A DNA stretch of 64,000 nucleotides from DAOTWA01 sp963702935. Lineage in GTDB: Bacteria; Chloroflexota; Anaerolineae; Anaerolineales; Anaerolineaceae. The DNA is taken from contig OY969772.1 in the NCBI GenBank assembly GCA_963702935.1, positions 2,790,001 to 2,854,000 of the forward strand. Reading direction: 5' to 3'. The position numbers were made by a program, and so were the translations under genes. Positions within the stretch are counted from its first letter, which is position 1. Each line of letters begins with the position of its first letter. The notes below the pieces were generated by a model. The model did not search any database and had not been told where the DNA came from. It was given only the letters and a program-made list of their open reading frames with translations. This document shows positions 33,492-42,092 of the stretch, piece by piece.

Positions 33492-34508
33492 CTAATAATG
33501 TAAGCTCTCCTTATCCGCCGTGACCCTCTTCCGGAACACACGGTAGCTCCACACCTGGTAGATCAGCACGATGGGCACGAAAATGATCGCGATGATGGTC
33601 ATCACTTGTAAGGTGTAAGGAGAGGAAGAGGCGTTGTAGATGGTGAGGCTCCAATCCAGGTTGAGGCTGGAAACCATCACGCGCGGATACAGCAGCAGGA
33701 AGATGGTGCCGGCTGCGAAGACCACCGCCAGGCTCTGCGTGAAGAAAGCCCAGCCGTTCTGCTTCTGGTGGATGAAGTAACCCGTCAGCAGCAGGGCAAT
33801 CGGCGCCCCGATGGGCACCAGCCCGGGGTTCACGCCCAGCTTGTCCAGGATATTGGTGACGAAATAGGTGTCCAGGGTGAAGAGGAAGAGGGTCACCACC
33901 GCCGGGATCCACAGGCGGAAGGCCAGCTTGCGCGCGTCTTCTGCCAGCGGCTCTTCGGTCTTCAGGCTCAGGAAGATGGCGCCCAGCAGGCTGAACCCGA
34001 ACAGCGAGACCAGCCCGCCGACGAGGGCGTACAGGTTGAGCAGATTCCAGAACCCACCCACGTAATTCATGTTGGCGTCGATGGGCACCCCGCGCACCAG
34101 GTTGGCGAAGGCCACCCCCCACAACAGAGCGGGGATGAAGCTGCCCACGCAAATTGCCCAATCCCAGAAGCTGCGCCACAAGGGCGCTTCGTCCTTGCTA
34201 CGGAACTCGAAAGCGATGCCGCGGAAGATCAGCGCCAGCAGGATCAGGAACAGCGGCAGGTAGAACCCGCTGAACAGGGTGGCGTACCAGTTGGGGAAGG
34301 CGGCAAACGTGGCTCCGCCCGCCGTGATCAGCCACACTTCGTTGCCATCCCAGTGCGGGCCGACGGTGTTGATGATCATGCGCCGGCGGGTGTCGTCTTT
34401 GCCCAGGAAGGGCAGCAGGATGCCGACCCCCAGGTCGAAGCCTTCCAGCACGAAATAGCCGATGTAGAGAATGGCGATCAGGATGAACCAGATGGTGTTG
34501 TAGTCCAT
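33492..34508 (-). CDS. cydB: Cytochrome bd ubiquinol oxidase subunit II
   Basis: CydB is the 338-residue membrane partner of CydA in the bd-type terminal oxidase, which reduces O2 with quinol at high affinity. Eight or nine membrane segments are visible from IWFILIAILYIGYFVLEGFDLGVGI on. The conserved NTVGPHWDGNEVWLITAGGATFAAFP stretch is present. The start lies nine bases after the cydA stop. Normal length for short CydB proteins. Confidence 0.95.
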   Translation of the reverse strand: MDYNTIWFILIAILYIGYFVLEGFDLGVGILLPFLGKDDTRRRMIINTVGPHWDGNEVWLITAGGATFAAFPNWYATLFSGFYLPLFLILLALIFRGIAFEFRSKDEAPLWRSFWDWAICVGSFIPALLWGVAFANLVRGVPIDANMNYVGGFWNLLNLYALVGGLVSLFGFSLLGAIFLSLKTEEPLAEDARKLAFRLWIPAVVTLFLFTLDTYFVTNILDKLGVNPGLVPIGAPIALLLTGYFIHQKQNGWAFFTQSLAVVFAAGTIFLLLYPRVMVSSLNLDWSLTIYNASSSPYTLQVMTIIAIIFVPIVLIYQVWSYRVFRKRVTADKESLHY

Positions 34509-34517
34509 TTTTCCCTC

Positions 34518-35888
34518 CTAAGCCTCGGCCGCCAGCGGGGCGACGGCGCCTTCTTCCGGCTCAGGGCCGGCCTTGGCGTATTTGAACAGCAGGTAGGCGT
34601 CGGCTCCCATCAGCACGCCGTATACCAGCGTGAAGATCACCAGGGAGGCCAGCACCATGCCGGCCGAAAGGGTGGGCGAGACGGCGTCGGCGGTCTTCAT
34701 CAGGCCGAACACCACCCAGGGCTGCCTGCCCAGCTCGGTCATCATCCAGCCGGTGGTATTGGACAGGTAAGGCAGCAGGATGGCAAAGGGAAATAAATTC
34801 AAGAAGCGGAACTTTTCTATGGGTGTATTGCGCATCAGGCGGTAGAGGCTGTAGGCGGTGAGAGCCAGCATGAGGAAACCCGCCCCCACCATCAGGCGGA
34901 AGCTCCAATAAGTTACGGCGATGGGCGGGATGTAATTCCCCGGCCCGTATTGCTGGGCATACATGGCCTGCAAGTCGTTGATGCCCTCCACTTCCCCGGA
35001 CAGGCGGTTATAGGCCAGCAGGCTCAGCAAGCGTGGAACGCGAATGGCGAATACCTCCCCGGTTTGTTCCAGGTTGCCGATGGTGATCAGCGACATAGAG
35101 GCCGGGTCCTGGCTTTGCCACAGCGCCTCGGCGGCGGCCATCTTCATGGGCTGCGTGGCCACCATGTGCTGCGCCATCTGGTGCCCCACCAGGATGACCA
35201 GGAAGATCGAGATGATCCCGAAGATGGTGGCCAGTTGGAAGGAGCGCTTGAAGAGGTCGGGGTCGGTCTTGCGCAGCAGGTGGTAGGCGCAGATGCCGAT
35301 GACGAAGAAGGCCGCCGTGGTGAAGCCCGACAGCACCGTGTGCGGGAACATGGTGATGATGTTGGGGTTGGTGATCAGCGCCCAAAAATTGGTCATCACC
35401 GCCCGCCCGTTTTCGAGCGTGTACCCCACCGGTTCCTGCATGAAGGAGTTGGCGATCAGGATCCACAGCGCCGAAAGGTTGGAGCCGAAAGCCACCAGCC
35501 AGATGGTCGTCAGGTGCCAGCCTTTCGAGAGCTTGTCCCAGCCGAAGATCCATAGACCCAGGAAGGTGGATTCCAGGAAGAAGGCCAGCAGGGCTTCGAT
35601 GGCCAGCGGAGCGCCGAAGATATCGCCCACGAAGCGCGAATAGCTGGACCAGTTCATGCCGAACTGGAACTCCATGACGATGCCGGTCACCACGCCCATG
35701 GCGAAGTTGATCAGGAACAACTTGCCCCAAAACTGCGTCATGCGCTTGTAGACCGGTTGCCCTGTGCGCACGTAGAGGCTCTCCATGATGGCGACCAGCA
35801 CAGACAGCCCCAGGGTGAGCGGCACAAAGAAAAAGTGATAGACGGCTGTGATCGCGAACTGCCATTGAGACAGCGTTAACACACTCAT
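34518..35888 (-). CDS. cydA: Cytochrome bd ubiquinol oxidase subunit I
   Basis: CydA binds hemes b558, b595 and d and oxidises quinol. The 456-residue protein has the typical start LSQWQFAITAVYHFFFVPLTLGLS with the heme-ligand histidine H18, the ALEALLAFFLES-type helix (APLAIEALLAFFLESTFLGLWIFGW) and WMMTELGRQPWVVFG near the end. I choose the ATG at 35888 because AAGGAG lies eight bases upstream; a GTG at 35894 is too close to that site. The quinol-binding loop is short, as in Gram-positive-type enzymes. An Rrf2-type regulator gene lies directly upstream. Confidence 0.95.
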   Translation of the reverse strand: MSVLTLSQWQFAITAVYHFFFVPLTLGLSVLVAIMESLYVRTGQPVYKRMTQFWGKLFLINFAMGVVTGIVMEFQFGMNWSSYSRFVGDIFGAPLAIEALLAFFLESTFLGLWIFGWDKLSKGWHLTTIWLVAFGSNLSALWILIANSFMQEPVGYTLENGRAVMTNFWALITNPNIITMFPHTVLSGFTTAAFFVIGICAYHLLRKTDPDLFKRSFQLATIFGIISIFLVILVGHQMAQHMVATQPMKMAAAEALWQSQDPASMSLITIGNLEQTGEVFAIRVPRLLSLLAYNRLSGEVEGINDLQAMYAQQYGPGNYIPPIAVTYWSFRLMVGAGFLMLALTAYSLYRLMRNTPIEKFRFLNLFPFAILLPYLSNTTGWMMTELGRQPWVVFGLMKTADAVSPTLSAGMVLASLVIFTLVYGVLMGADAYLLFKYAKAGPEPEEGAVAPLAAEA

Positions 35889-35915
35889 CGGCACGACTCC
35901 TTGAGAAGAAGATTT

Positions 35916-35948
35916 AACCTTGCGAAGGTTTTAAACCTTCGCAAGGTT
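35916..35948. terminator. Perfect palindrome between rrf2 and cydA
   Basis: AACCTTGCGAAGGTTT (35916-35931) and AAACCTTCGCAAGGTT (35933-35948) are perfectly complementary with one base between. It lies between the Rrf2 stop and the cydA start. It can form a hairpin in the mRNA or act as a regulator-binding site; the symmetry without a T-run leaves this open. Confidence 0.6.
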
Positions 35949-35964
35949 TATTGAGCATTGACCG

Positions 35965-36390
35965 TTAAGAAACCGATAAGGAAGCTGGCTCAAGCGCCAG
36001 TTGGGCAAAATTGATGGCCGACAATTCGCGTAGAATGCTGCCCTGCAGCCGTCCCCAGGCCGCGCTCACCCGGCAAGGGGTGTTTAAAGGGCAGGCCTCG
36101 GCCACCGACAGGCAGTCGGAGAGCAGGATGGGCCCTTCGACGGCTTCTATCACGTCTTTCAAGGTGATCTCCTCCGCCGGCCGGGCCAGTTGCAGCCCGC
36201 CCTCGCGGCCCGGAAAGGTCTGGATCAACCCGGAGCGCGCCAGCTCGGCCACGATGCGCTGGATGAAGGCGGGTGGGACCAACATACCCGTCTGGATCTC
36301 GGCGGTGGACAGGCGCGCCCCCTCCGCCTGCCGGGCCAGCGCCAGGACCACTCTCACAGCATAGTCGGTGCGACGGTTGATTTTAAACAT
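35965..36390 (-). CDS. Rrf2-family transcriptional regulator with three cysteines
   Basis: This 141-residue winged-helix regulator fits the Rrf2 family (IscR, NsrR, RsrR): MFKINRRTDYAVRVVLALAR at the start and a wing reading FPGREGGLQLARPAEEITLKDVIEAVEG. Three cysteines, C93, C100 and C106, lie where IscR/NsrR bind an Fe-S cluster (CLSVAEACPLNTPC), so it may sense oxygen, NO or iron-sulfur status. It is directly upstream of cydAB on the same strand, and control of the bd oxidase is the simplest expectation. The target site is not identified, although the palindrome at 35916 is a candidate. Confidence 0.9.
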   Translation of the reverse strand: MFKINRRTDYAVRVVLALARQAEGARLSTAEIQTGMLVPPAFIQRIVAELARSGLIQTFPGREGGLQLARPAEEITLKDVIEAVEGPILLSDCLSVAEACPLNTPCRVSAAWGRLQGSILRELSAINFAQLALEPASLSVS

Positions 36391-36518
36391 GACAGTCCAT
36401 CGGGCAACCTTGATAAGATTAGTAAACGATGATAATTATTGTAATAGTTATTTTTGTCACATCCATTGTCAGATGTCATGTCTTAATTGTGATATTTGTC
36501 CCAACCCTATTACAGAGG

Positions 36519-36562
36519 GGCCTCCTCCCCAGAATTGTGGTCTTTCAATTCTGGGGGAGGCC
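36519..36562. terminator. Stem-loop upstream of prfA
   Basis: GGCCTCCTCCCCAGAATTG (36519-36537) pairs with CAATTCTGGGGGAGGCC (36546-36562) with a two-base bulge. It lies between the divergent rrf2 and prfA genes, before the prfA promoter, and may insulate that promoter. Confidence 0.5.
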
Positions 36563-36627
36563 GCGTAGGGGTGACCTGCACGGATCAGAATTCCACTCAA
36601 GAAAGCCAGGAGGGGGATGCATGATGG

Positions 36628-36633
36628 TATAAT
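36628..36633 (+). promoter_or_regulatory. Candidate -10 box of prfA
   Basis: A perfect TATAAT lies 32 bases before the prfA ATG at 36665. No good -35 is visible at 16-18 bases upstream. Confidence 0.5.
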
Positions 36634-36664
36634 CCCATAAAATTAATGGGAAAGCTTATCCTAT

Positions 36665-37745
36665 ATGGCTATGTTAGAAAAAATTGCTGGAATTGAAGCT
36701 CGTTACCAGGAACTTAACCACCTGCTGGAAGAGACCGGAGAAGATTACCAGCGCGCGACCGAGCTGGCCAAAGAGCGCGCCGAGCTGGAGCCGATCGTGG
36801 CCAAGGCGCAGGAGTACCGCGAAACGCTCCAACGCCTGGAAGAGGCGCGCGCTTTACTGGACGCCGAGGATCACGATCTGCGTGAGCTGGCCGGTTTGGA
36901 CGTTAAAGAATTGGAGCCGCGCACCCAGGAGCTGGAACAGGAGCTGAGGGGGCTGCTCATTCCCAAGGACCCGCGCGATGAGCGCAACGTCATCATGGAG
37001 GTGCGCGCCGGCACGGGCGGGGATGAGGCCGGCCTGTTCGCGGCGGATCTCTTCCGCATGTACACCCTTTACGCCGAACGGCACAATTGGAAAACCGAGG
37101 TGCTTTCGCAAAACGAGACCGGCATCGGCGGTTTCAAAGAGATCATCTTTATCGTCAAGGGCAAGGGCGCCTATTCGCGCTTGAAGTACGAGTCCGGCGT
37201 CCACCGCGTGCAGCGCGTGCCGACCACGGAGTCGCAGGGGCGCATCCATACTTCCACCGCCACCGTGGCCGTGCTGGCCGAAGTGGATGACGTCGAGATC
37301 GACATTCCCGAGTCGGACATTCGCGTGGACATCTACCGCTCGGCGGGCGCCGGCGGCCAGAACGTGCAGAAGAACTCCACCGCCATCCGCATCACGCACC
37401 TGCCCACCGGGCATCGTGGTGGCCTGCCAGGACGAGCGCTCGCAGCTTCAGAACCGGCTGCGCGCCATGAGCATCTTGCGCGCGCGCCTCTACGACCTGG
37501 CAGAGCAAAAACGCCGCGCCGAGCTGGAGGTGACGCGCCGCTCGATGGTCGGCACCGGCGAGCGCGCCGAGAAGATCCGCACGTATAATTTCCCGCAGTC
37601 GCGGGTCACGGACCATCGCATCAACGTTTCTTCTTACAATCTGGCGGGCGTATTAGGCGGAGACCTGGACGGTTTCCTCGAAGAGCTGACCTTGCGAGAC
37701 CAGGCGGAGCACCTGGCCATGGCCGGTATCGAAGAGGAAGCCTGA
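36665..37745 (+). CDS. prfA: Peptide chain release factor 1 (frame break at 37409-37411)
   Basis: RF1 ends translation at UAA and UAG. The protein has the helical N-terminal domain (MAMLEKIAGIEARYQELNHLLEE), the PXT-type recognition region around GVHRVQRVPTTESQGRIHTS and the catalytic GGQ motif (SAGAGGQNVQKN). After ITHLPTG the frame continues only if one base is removed from the GGG run at 37409-37411; the next frame then gives IVVACQDERSQLQNRLRAM through the normal C-terminus EEEA at 37745, about 360 residues. prfA is essential, so an assembly indel is much more likely than a broken gene. prmC, which methylates the GGQ glutamine, follows. Confidence 0.9.
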
Positions 37746-37759
37746 GAGCGACGGGGGGC

Positions 37760-38629
37760 GTGTCTTCTCAGCCGCTTCACCCGCTCGCGCCGGCAAGCCT
37801 GGGGCAGGTATTCAAGCGCGCCAGGCGCCGCCTTGCGGCGCTCAGCGAGAGTCCCGGCCTGGACGCGCAGGTTTTGATGGCGCACGTGCTGGGGCGCGAC
37901 CGCGCCTGGGTGTTGGCCCACCCGGAGGCGCTCTTGCGTGAAGACCAGGCGCAGGCGCTCGAAGCCGCCCTGGCGCGCCTGACGCGCGGAGAGCCGCTCC
38001 CCTATGTTTTGGGGCACTGGGAGTTCTTCGGGCTGGATTTGGAGGTCACTCCCGCCGTGTTGATTCCCCGGCCCGAGACTGAGCTGCTGGTGGAGAGGGC
38101 TTTGGCCTGGCTGGACAGCCACCCGGCCAGACGCCTGGCAGCCGACGTGGGCACCGGCTCGGGGGGCATCGCCATTGCCCTGGCCGGGCGCGTTCCCGGT
38201 CTGAAAGTCATTGCCACGGACTATTCGGGGGCGGCCTTGCAGGTGGCCCGGCGTAACGCCGCCCGGCACGCGCTGGCCGGCAGGGTGGCATTCTTGCAAG
38301 CCGACCTGCTTTCGGCGGTGAAGGCCCCTTTCGACCTGATTTGCGCCAACCTGCCCTACATTCCCCAGGCAGAATTGGAGAGGCTGGCCGTGTATGGCCG
38401 GGAGCCCACCCTGGCCCTCTCCGGGGGCGTGGACGGGCTGGAGGTGATCCGGCGCTTACTGGCGGACGCCCCGCGCCTGCTTGCTCCGGGAGGAGCTTTG
38501 TTGATGGAAATCGAAGCCAACCAGGGGGAGGCGGCTCGCACTCTGGCGAAGAACAGCTTTCTCAACGCTGCGGTTCGGGTAAACCGAGACCTGGCTGGAA
38601 AAAATCGCTTGCTTGAGGTTGAACAATGA
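37760..38629 (+). CDS. prmC: Peptide chain release factor N5-glutamine methyltransferase
   Basis: PrmC methylates the glutamine of the GGQ motif in RF1 and RF2 using S-adenosylmethionine. The N-terminal helical domain is followed by the Rossmann-like methyltransferase part with ADVGTGSGGIAIALAGRVPG (SAM loop), VIATDYSGAALQVARRNA and ICANLPYIPQAELE. The last is the NPPY-type active-site motif with Leu in place of the first Pro. At 289 residues it has normal length. The gene is 14 bases behind prfA, its substrate gene, and overlaps the next start by four bases. Confidence 0.93.
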   Translation: MSSQPLHPLAPASLGQVFKRARRRLAALSESPGLDAQVLMAHVLGRDRAWVLAHPEALLREDQAQALEAALARLTRGEPLPYVLGHWEFFGLDLEVTPAVLIPRPETELLVERALAWLDSHPARRLAADVGTGSGGIAIALAGRVPGLKVIATDYSGAALQVARRNAARHALAGRVAFLQADLLSAVKAPFDLICANLPYIPQAELERLAVYGREPTLALSGGVDGLEVIRRLLADAPRLLAPGGALLMEIEANQGEAARTLAKNSFLNAAVRVNRDLAGKNRLLEVEQ

Positions 38630-39237
38630 GGACTGAGATCATTCCTGCCGATCAGCCGGATGCCATTACCCGCGCCCTGGGCGTGCTGCGCCGGGGGGGG
38701 CTGGTTGTCTTCCCCACCGATACTGTGTACGGACTGGGCGCTTCGGCTTTCATGCCGGAGAGCATCGAGCGTCTCTTCGTGGTCAAGGGGCGCGATAACG
38801 CCAAGGCCATCGCCATTCTGTTGGGAGAAACCACCCAGTTGGATCTGGTGGCGAACGATATTGGCGACAGCGCTCGCCGCCTGGCCGCGCATTTCTGGCC
38901 CGGCCCCCTGACGTTGGTGGTTCCCAGCCGCCCCGGCCTGCCCGAAGTGCTTTCCCCCCTGCCCACCATCGGCATCCGCATCCCCGACCATCCCCTGGCC
39001 CTCACCCTCCTGCGCCGCGCCGGCCCGCTGGCGACGACCTCCGCCAACCTGTCTGGCCAGCCCAGCCCGGTGACCGCCGAAGAAGCCGCGGAGCAGTTGC
39101 GCGGCCGCGTTCGCCTGATCCTGGACGGCGGGCGCACCCCCGGCGGCATCCCGTCGACGGTGGTAGACTGCACCACGCCGGAGCCGGTCATCCTGCGCCC
39201 CGGGCCTCTGGATGCCGGGAGATCTACCAGGTATTGA
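38626..39237 (+). CDS. tsaC: L-threonylcarbamoyladenylate synthase (YrdC/TsaC family)
   Basis: TsaC/Sua5 forms threonylcarbamoyl-AMP from threonine, bicarbonate and ATP for the t6A modification of ANN-decoding tRNAs. The YrdC domain is complete: GGLVVFPTDTVYGLGASAF, VKGRDNAKAIAILLG, HFWPGPLTLVV, PTIGIRIPDHPLAL, ATTSANLSGQPSP and PSTVVDCTTPEPVILRPG. At 203 residues it is the short form, without the Sua5 C-terminal domain. Its ATG overlaps the prmC stop. The partner transferase gene tsaD lies 22 kb away at 61382. Confidence 0.93.
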   Translation: MRTEIIPADQPDAITRALGVLRRGGLVVFPTDTVYGLGASAFMPESIERLFVVKGRDNAKAIAILLGETTQLDLVANDIGDSARRLAAHFWPGPLTLVVPSRPGLPEVLSPLPTIGIRIPDHPLALTLLRRAGPLATTSANLSGQPSPVTAEEAAEQLRGRVRLILDGGRTPGGIPSTVVDCTTPEPVILRPGPLDAGRSTRY

Positions 39238-39553
39238 ATGACGCTGGTTAAACTCTAATCCTTTTTTTATACAGGCTTCATTTTCTCTTTATAAAATCTG
39301 GTTATATTAAACATGCATTCTCCTATCCAATTCCGCGCGACGAGTCCGGGAGTCAGCTCGCCTGCGCGGTTTGGCTTTAAAGAGGGAACAGGCAATTAGG
39401 AATCAGGTAATCAGGTAATCAGGCGACCCGGGATCAGGTAATCAGGCAACCCGGGATCAGGGCGTATGCCATCTGATCCCGGATTGCCTGATCCCTGATC
39501 GCCTGTTCTCTACTCTCTTTCATGATAAGATTACCTCATCTCCCCGACGAGGT
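39238..39553. repeat. Intergenic region with GATCAGG-type repeats
   Basis: No gene is seen. Bases 39390-39510 hold ATCAGGTAATCAGGTAATC and CGACCCGGGATCAGGTAATC words and, after a short spacer, inverted counterparts such as CTGATCCCGGATTGCCTG. An AT-rich stretch near 39262-39310 (TTATATTAAACATG) could contain the alpha-galactosidase promoter, but I cannot define it. Confidence 0.75.
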
Positions 39554-41923
39554 ATGCCTGTGATCATCCTACAATCTCCTTACTTGCAGTTCACTTGCAT
39601 GCCAGAACACGCTACCTGGAGTCTGGTACGCCTGCCCGAGGCCACCGGCTGGATCGATCAGGCGCGTATGTCGGTGGCGTACCGTTGCCCCAAGCCCTGC
39701 GTGTCCTTGCTGGACACGTGGGAGCCGCTGACGGTCGCCGGCCCGGAGACGGTGCCCTCGCCCCATGGGCCGCTTCAACAGCTCCGTCTGTCCGCCGGGC
39801 CGGATGCCCAGGGAGTGCGCTACGAAATGCGCTTTGCCCTGGCGGAGCACACCCCTCTGTTCCTCTACCAGGTTTCTCTGGTGAACGAAGGCAGCTTCCC
39901 CATCTACGTGGAGCGCATCGGAGGTATGCGCGCTGGCGTGCCCGACCCGGATAGGGGCCGTATCAGCGCCATCCGTTTGCACGCGGACCCGGGCGAGATC
40001 GCCTTCTTTTCCAATGGCTGGCAATCCTGGGCCTATTCCGGGGTCTACGGGCCGGGGGAGGCCATGCGCCACACGCGCCTGGGATGGATCCAGGAGCCGT
40101 TGTGCGTCAACCCGGGTACGCCTCAGCCCCGCTCGCCCGATCATTACGCCAGCGACTTCTTCGGTATTCTGGGGGACCGCACCCATCGCACCGGGTTATT
40201 GGCGGGCTTCCTGTCTCAACAGCAACACTTTGGCTCCCTGGAAGCTCGCACCGGGCGCAGCCCATCCCTGTGCCTGTGGGCCAACGGCGATGGCGCCCGC
40301 CTGGACGTTGGGGAACAGCTCCATACGGATTGGGCCGTGCTTTCCTTCCTGGATCTGGACGACGCCGACCCCTTGGCGCCTTACCTGGAAGCGGTCGCCC
40401 GCCACCACGCCATCAGCGTGCGCCCTGAAATCCCCACCGGCTGGTGTTCCTGGTATCACTTCTACCAGAAGGTCACGGCTGAGGATATTCGCCACAACCT
40501 GCGCGCCCTGCAGGCGGTGCGGCCGGCCTTGCCCCTCGACCTGGTGCAGATCGATGATGGTTTCGAGAGCCAGGTGGGAGATTGGTTCAGCTTCGATCCC
40601 TCTTTCCCGCAGGGGGTGGCGCCCCTGGCGCAGGAGATCGAGGCGGCCGGCTTTACCCCCGGCTTATGGCTGGCGCCTTTTATCGTCCATCCGCGCTCCA
40701 GGCTGGCCCGCGAGCATCCTGAATTCCTCTTGCGCGGGCGCCTGAACCAGCCCGCCAATGCCGGCTTCATCTGGAACGTGTTCACCCACGCCCTGGATCT
40801 TTCCTATCCGCCCGCCCTGGAATACGCCTGCCGGGTGGTGGATACGGCGGCGCACGCGTGGGGCTTCCCTTACCTCAAGCTGGATTTCATCTACGCCGGC
40901 GCCTTAGCCGGCCGGCGCCACGATCCCACGCGCAGCCGGGCGCAAATCCTGCGCGCTGCGCTGGAGGCGCTGCGCTCTGCCGCCGGCGAGGAGACTTATC
41001 TTTTAGGCTGCGGCGCACCCCTGGGATCCTCACTGGGCATCTTCGACGCCATGCGCGTCAGCGCCGACGTCAGCGGCGAGTGGCGCCCGGCCTACTTTGG
41101 CAACCAGGCCCTCTTCCGCGACGAGCCTTTCATGCCCTCGGCGCGCAACGCCTTGCAAAACACGCTGGCGCGCGCCCCCATGCATCAGCGTTGGTGGACC
41201 AACGACCCGGATTGCCTGCTGGTGCGTCCCGATACCCACCTGACCCTGGCGGAGACGCAGGCCCTGGCGACCGCCATCGCCCTGACGGGCGGCTCGATGT
41301 TGCTGTCGGACGACCTGCCCGCCCTGCCGGCCGAGCGCCTGCGCATCGTCCAGGCGCTTCTGCCATTGATCGGAGAGCGCCCGCGCCTCTTGGACTGGTT
41401 CGACGCGAGCACTCCTTCTCATCTGCGCCTGGACCTGCAAGGCCCCGCCGGCCCCTGGCGCCTGCTGGCGCTCTTCAACTGGGCGGATCAGGCTCAAGAC
41501 CTGACCTTCTACTGGAATGATTTCGACCTGCCGGCGCGGCCCGTGTACCTGGCGCGCTCCTTCTGGGGCGGGGAGACCTACCGGATCGAGGAGGGCAGCC
41601 TGGATCTGCGCGGAGTTCCGGCGCATGGGGCCGTGCTGCTGGCCGTGCGCTCATTCGACCCGGCCCAACCCCTTTACCTGGGCAGTGACCTGCACATTTC
41701 CCAGGGGATGGAGGTAGCCGGCTGGGAGGTGACTGCCACCGGCGTGAGTTTGCATCTCGAGCTGCCGCGCCGGGCAGAGGGCCTCGTCGACCTGAGCCTG
41801 CCGCGCGAGCCGCATTCGGCCACCCTGGGGGAGCGTTCCATCGATTGGGAAGTCCCCGGCGAGGGTTGTTATCGCTTCCACGTAGATTTTGACCGCTCCG
41901 CAAAGTTGGAAGTGTTTTATTAG
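39554..41923 (+). CDS. GH36-type alpha-galactosidase
   Basis: Glycoside hydrolase family 36 enzymes remove terminal alpha-galactose from raffinose-type sugars and galactomannans. The 789-residue protein has the N-terminal beta-supersandwich (FFSNGWQSWAYSGVY region) and the (beta/alpha)8 barrel with PTGWCSWYHFY and VQIDDGFE. The nucleophile D444 lies in the YLKLDF motif and the acid/base D505 in RVSADVSGEW; both are present. No signal peptide is seen, so it probably acts in the cytoplasm after sugar uptake. The ATG at 39554 sits very close to GAGG; a GTG at 39560 in the same frame fits that site better. Confidence 0.92.
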   Translation: MPVIILQSPYLQFTCMPEHATWSLVRLPEATGWIDQARMSVAYRCPKPCVSLLDTWEPLTVAGPETVPSPHGPLQQLRLSAGPDAQGVRYEMRFALAEHTPLFLYQVSLVNEGSFPIYVERIGGMRAGVPDPDRGRISAIRLHADPGEIAFFSNGWQSWAYSGVYGPGEAMRHTRLGWIQEPLCVNPGTPQPRSPDHYASDFFGILGDRTHRTGLLAGFLSQQQHFGSLEARTGRSPSLCLWANGDGARLDVGEQLHTDWAVLSFLDLDDADPLAPYLEAVARHHAISVRPEIPTGWCSWYHFYQKVTAEDIRHNLRALQAVRPALPLDLVQIDDGFESQVGDWFSFDPSFPQGVAPLAQEIEAAGFTPGLWLAPFIVHPRSRLAREHPEFLLRGRLNQPANAGFIWNVFTHALDLSYPPALEYACRVVDTAAHAWGFPYLKLDFIYAGALAGRRHDPTRSRAQILRAALEALRSAAGEETYLLGCGAPLGSSLGIFDAMRVSADVSGEWRPAYFGNQALFRDEPFMPSARNALQNTLARAPMHQRWWTNDPDCLLVRPDTHLTLAETQALATAIALTGGSMLLSDDLPALPAERLRIVQALLPLIGERPRLLDWFDASTPSHLRLDLQGPAGPWRLLALFNWADQAQDLTFYWNDFDLPARPVYLARSFWGGETYRIEEGSLDLRGVPAHGAVLLAVRSFDPAQPLYLGSDLHISQGMEVAGWEVTATGVSLHLELPRRAEGLVDLSLPREPHSATLGERSIDWEVPGEGCYRFHVDFDRSAKLEVFY

Positions 41924-42092
41924 GGGTGAACAGGCAATCAGGAACAGGCAATCAGGGAACAGGCAACCAGGAAACCAGGAAACCAGGCAATCAGGAAACT
42001 TGGTCGCCTCATCCCCTGATCCCTGATCGCCTGATTACCCTGATCCCTCATCGCCTGATTGCCTGATCCCTTATTGCCTAATCGCCTTCCCC
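41924..42092. repeat. Intergenic GATCAGG-type repeats between convergent genes
   Basis: The gap consists almost wholly of short variants of AGGCAATCAGGAAC and, after 42005, inverted words such as CCCTGATCCCTGATCGCC. It separates the alpha-galactosidase gene from the P-type ATPase gene and forms an imperfect long hairpin. Confidence 0.8.

Noticed and set aside
37409..37411. Programmed frameshift in prfA
   Set aside because: Autoregulatory frameshifting is known for prfB near codon 25, not prfA; no slippery site with an internal Shine-Dalgarno element is seen, and an extra G in a GGG run is enough.
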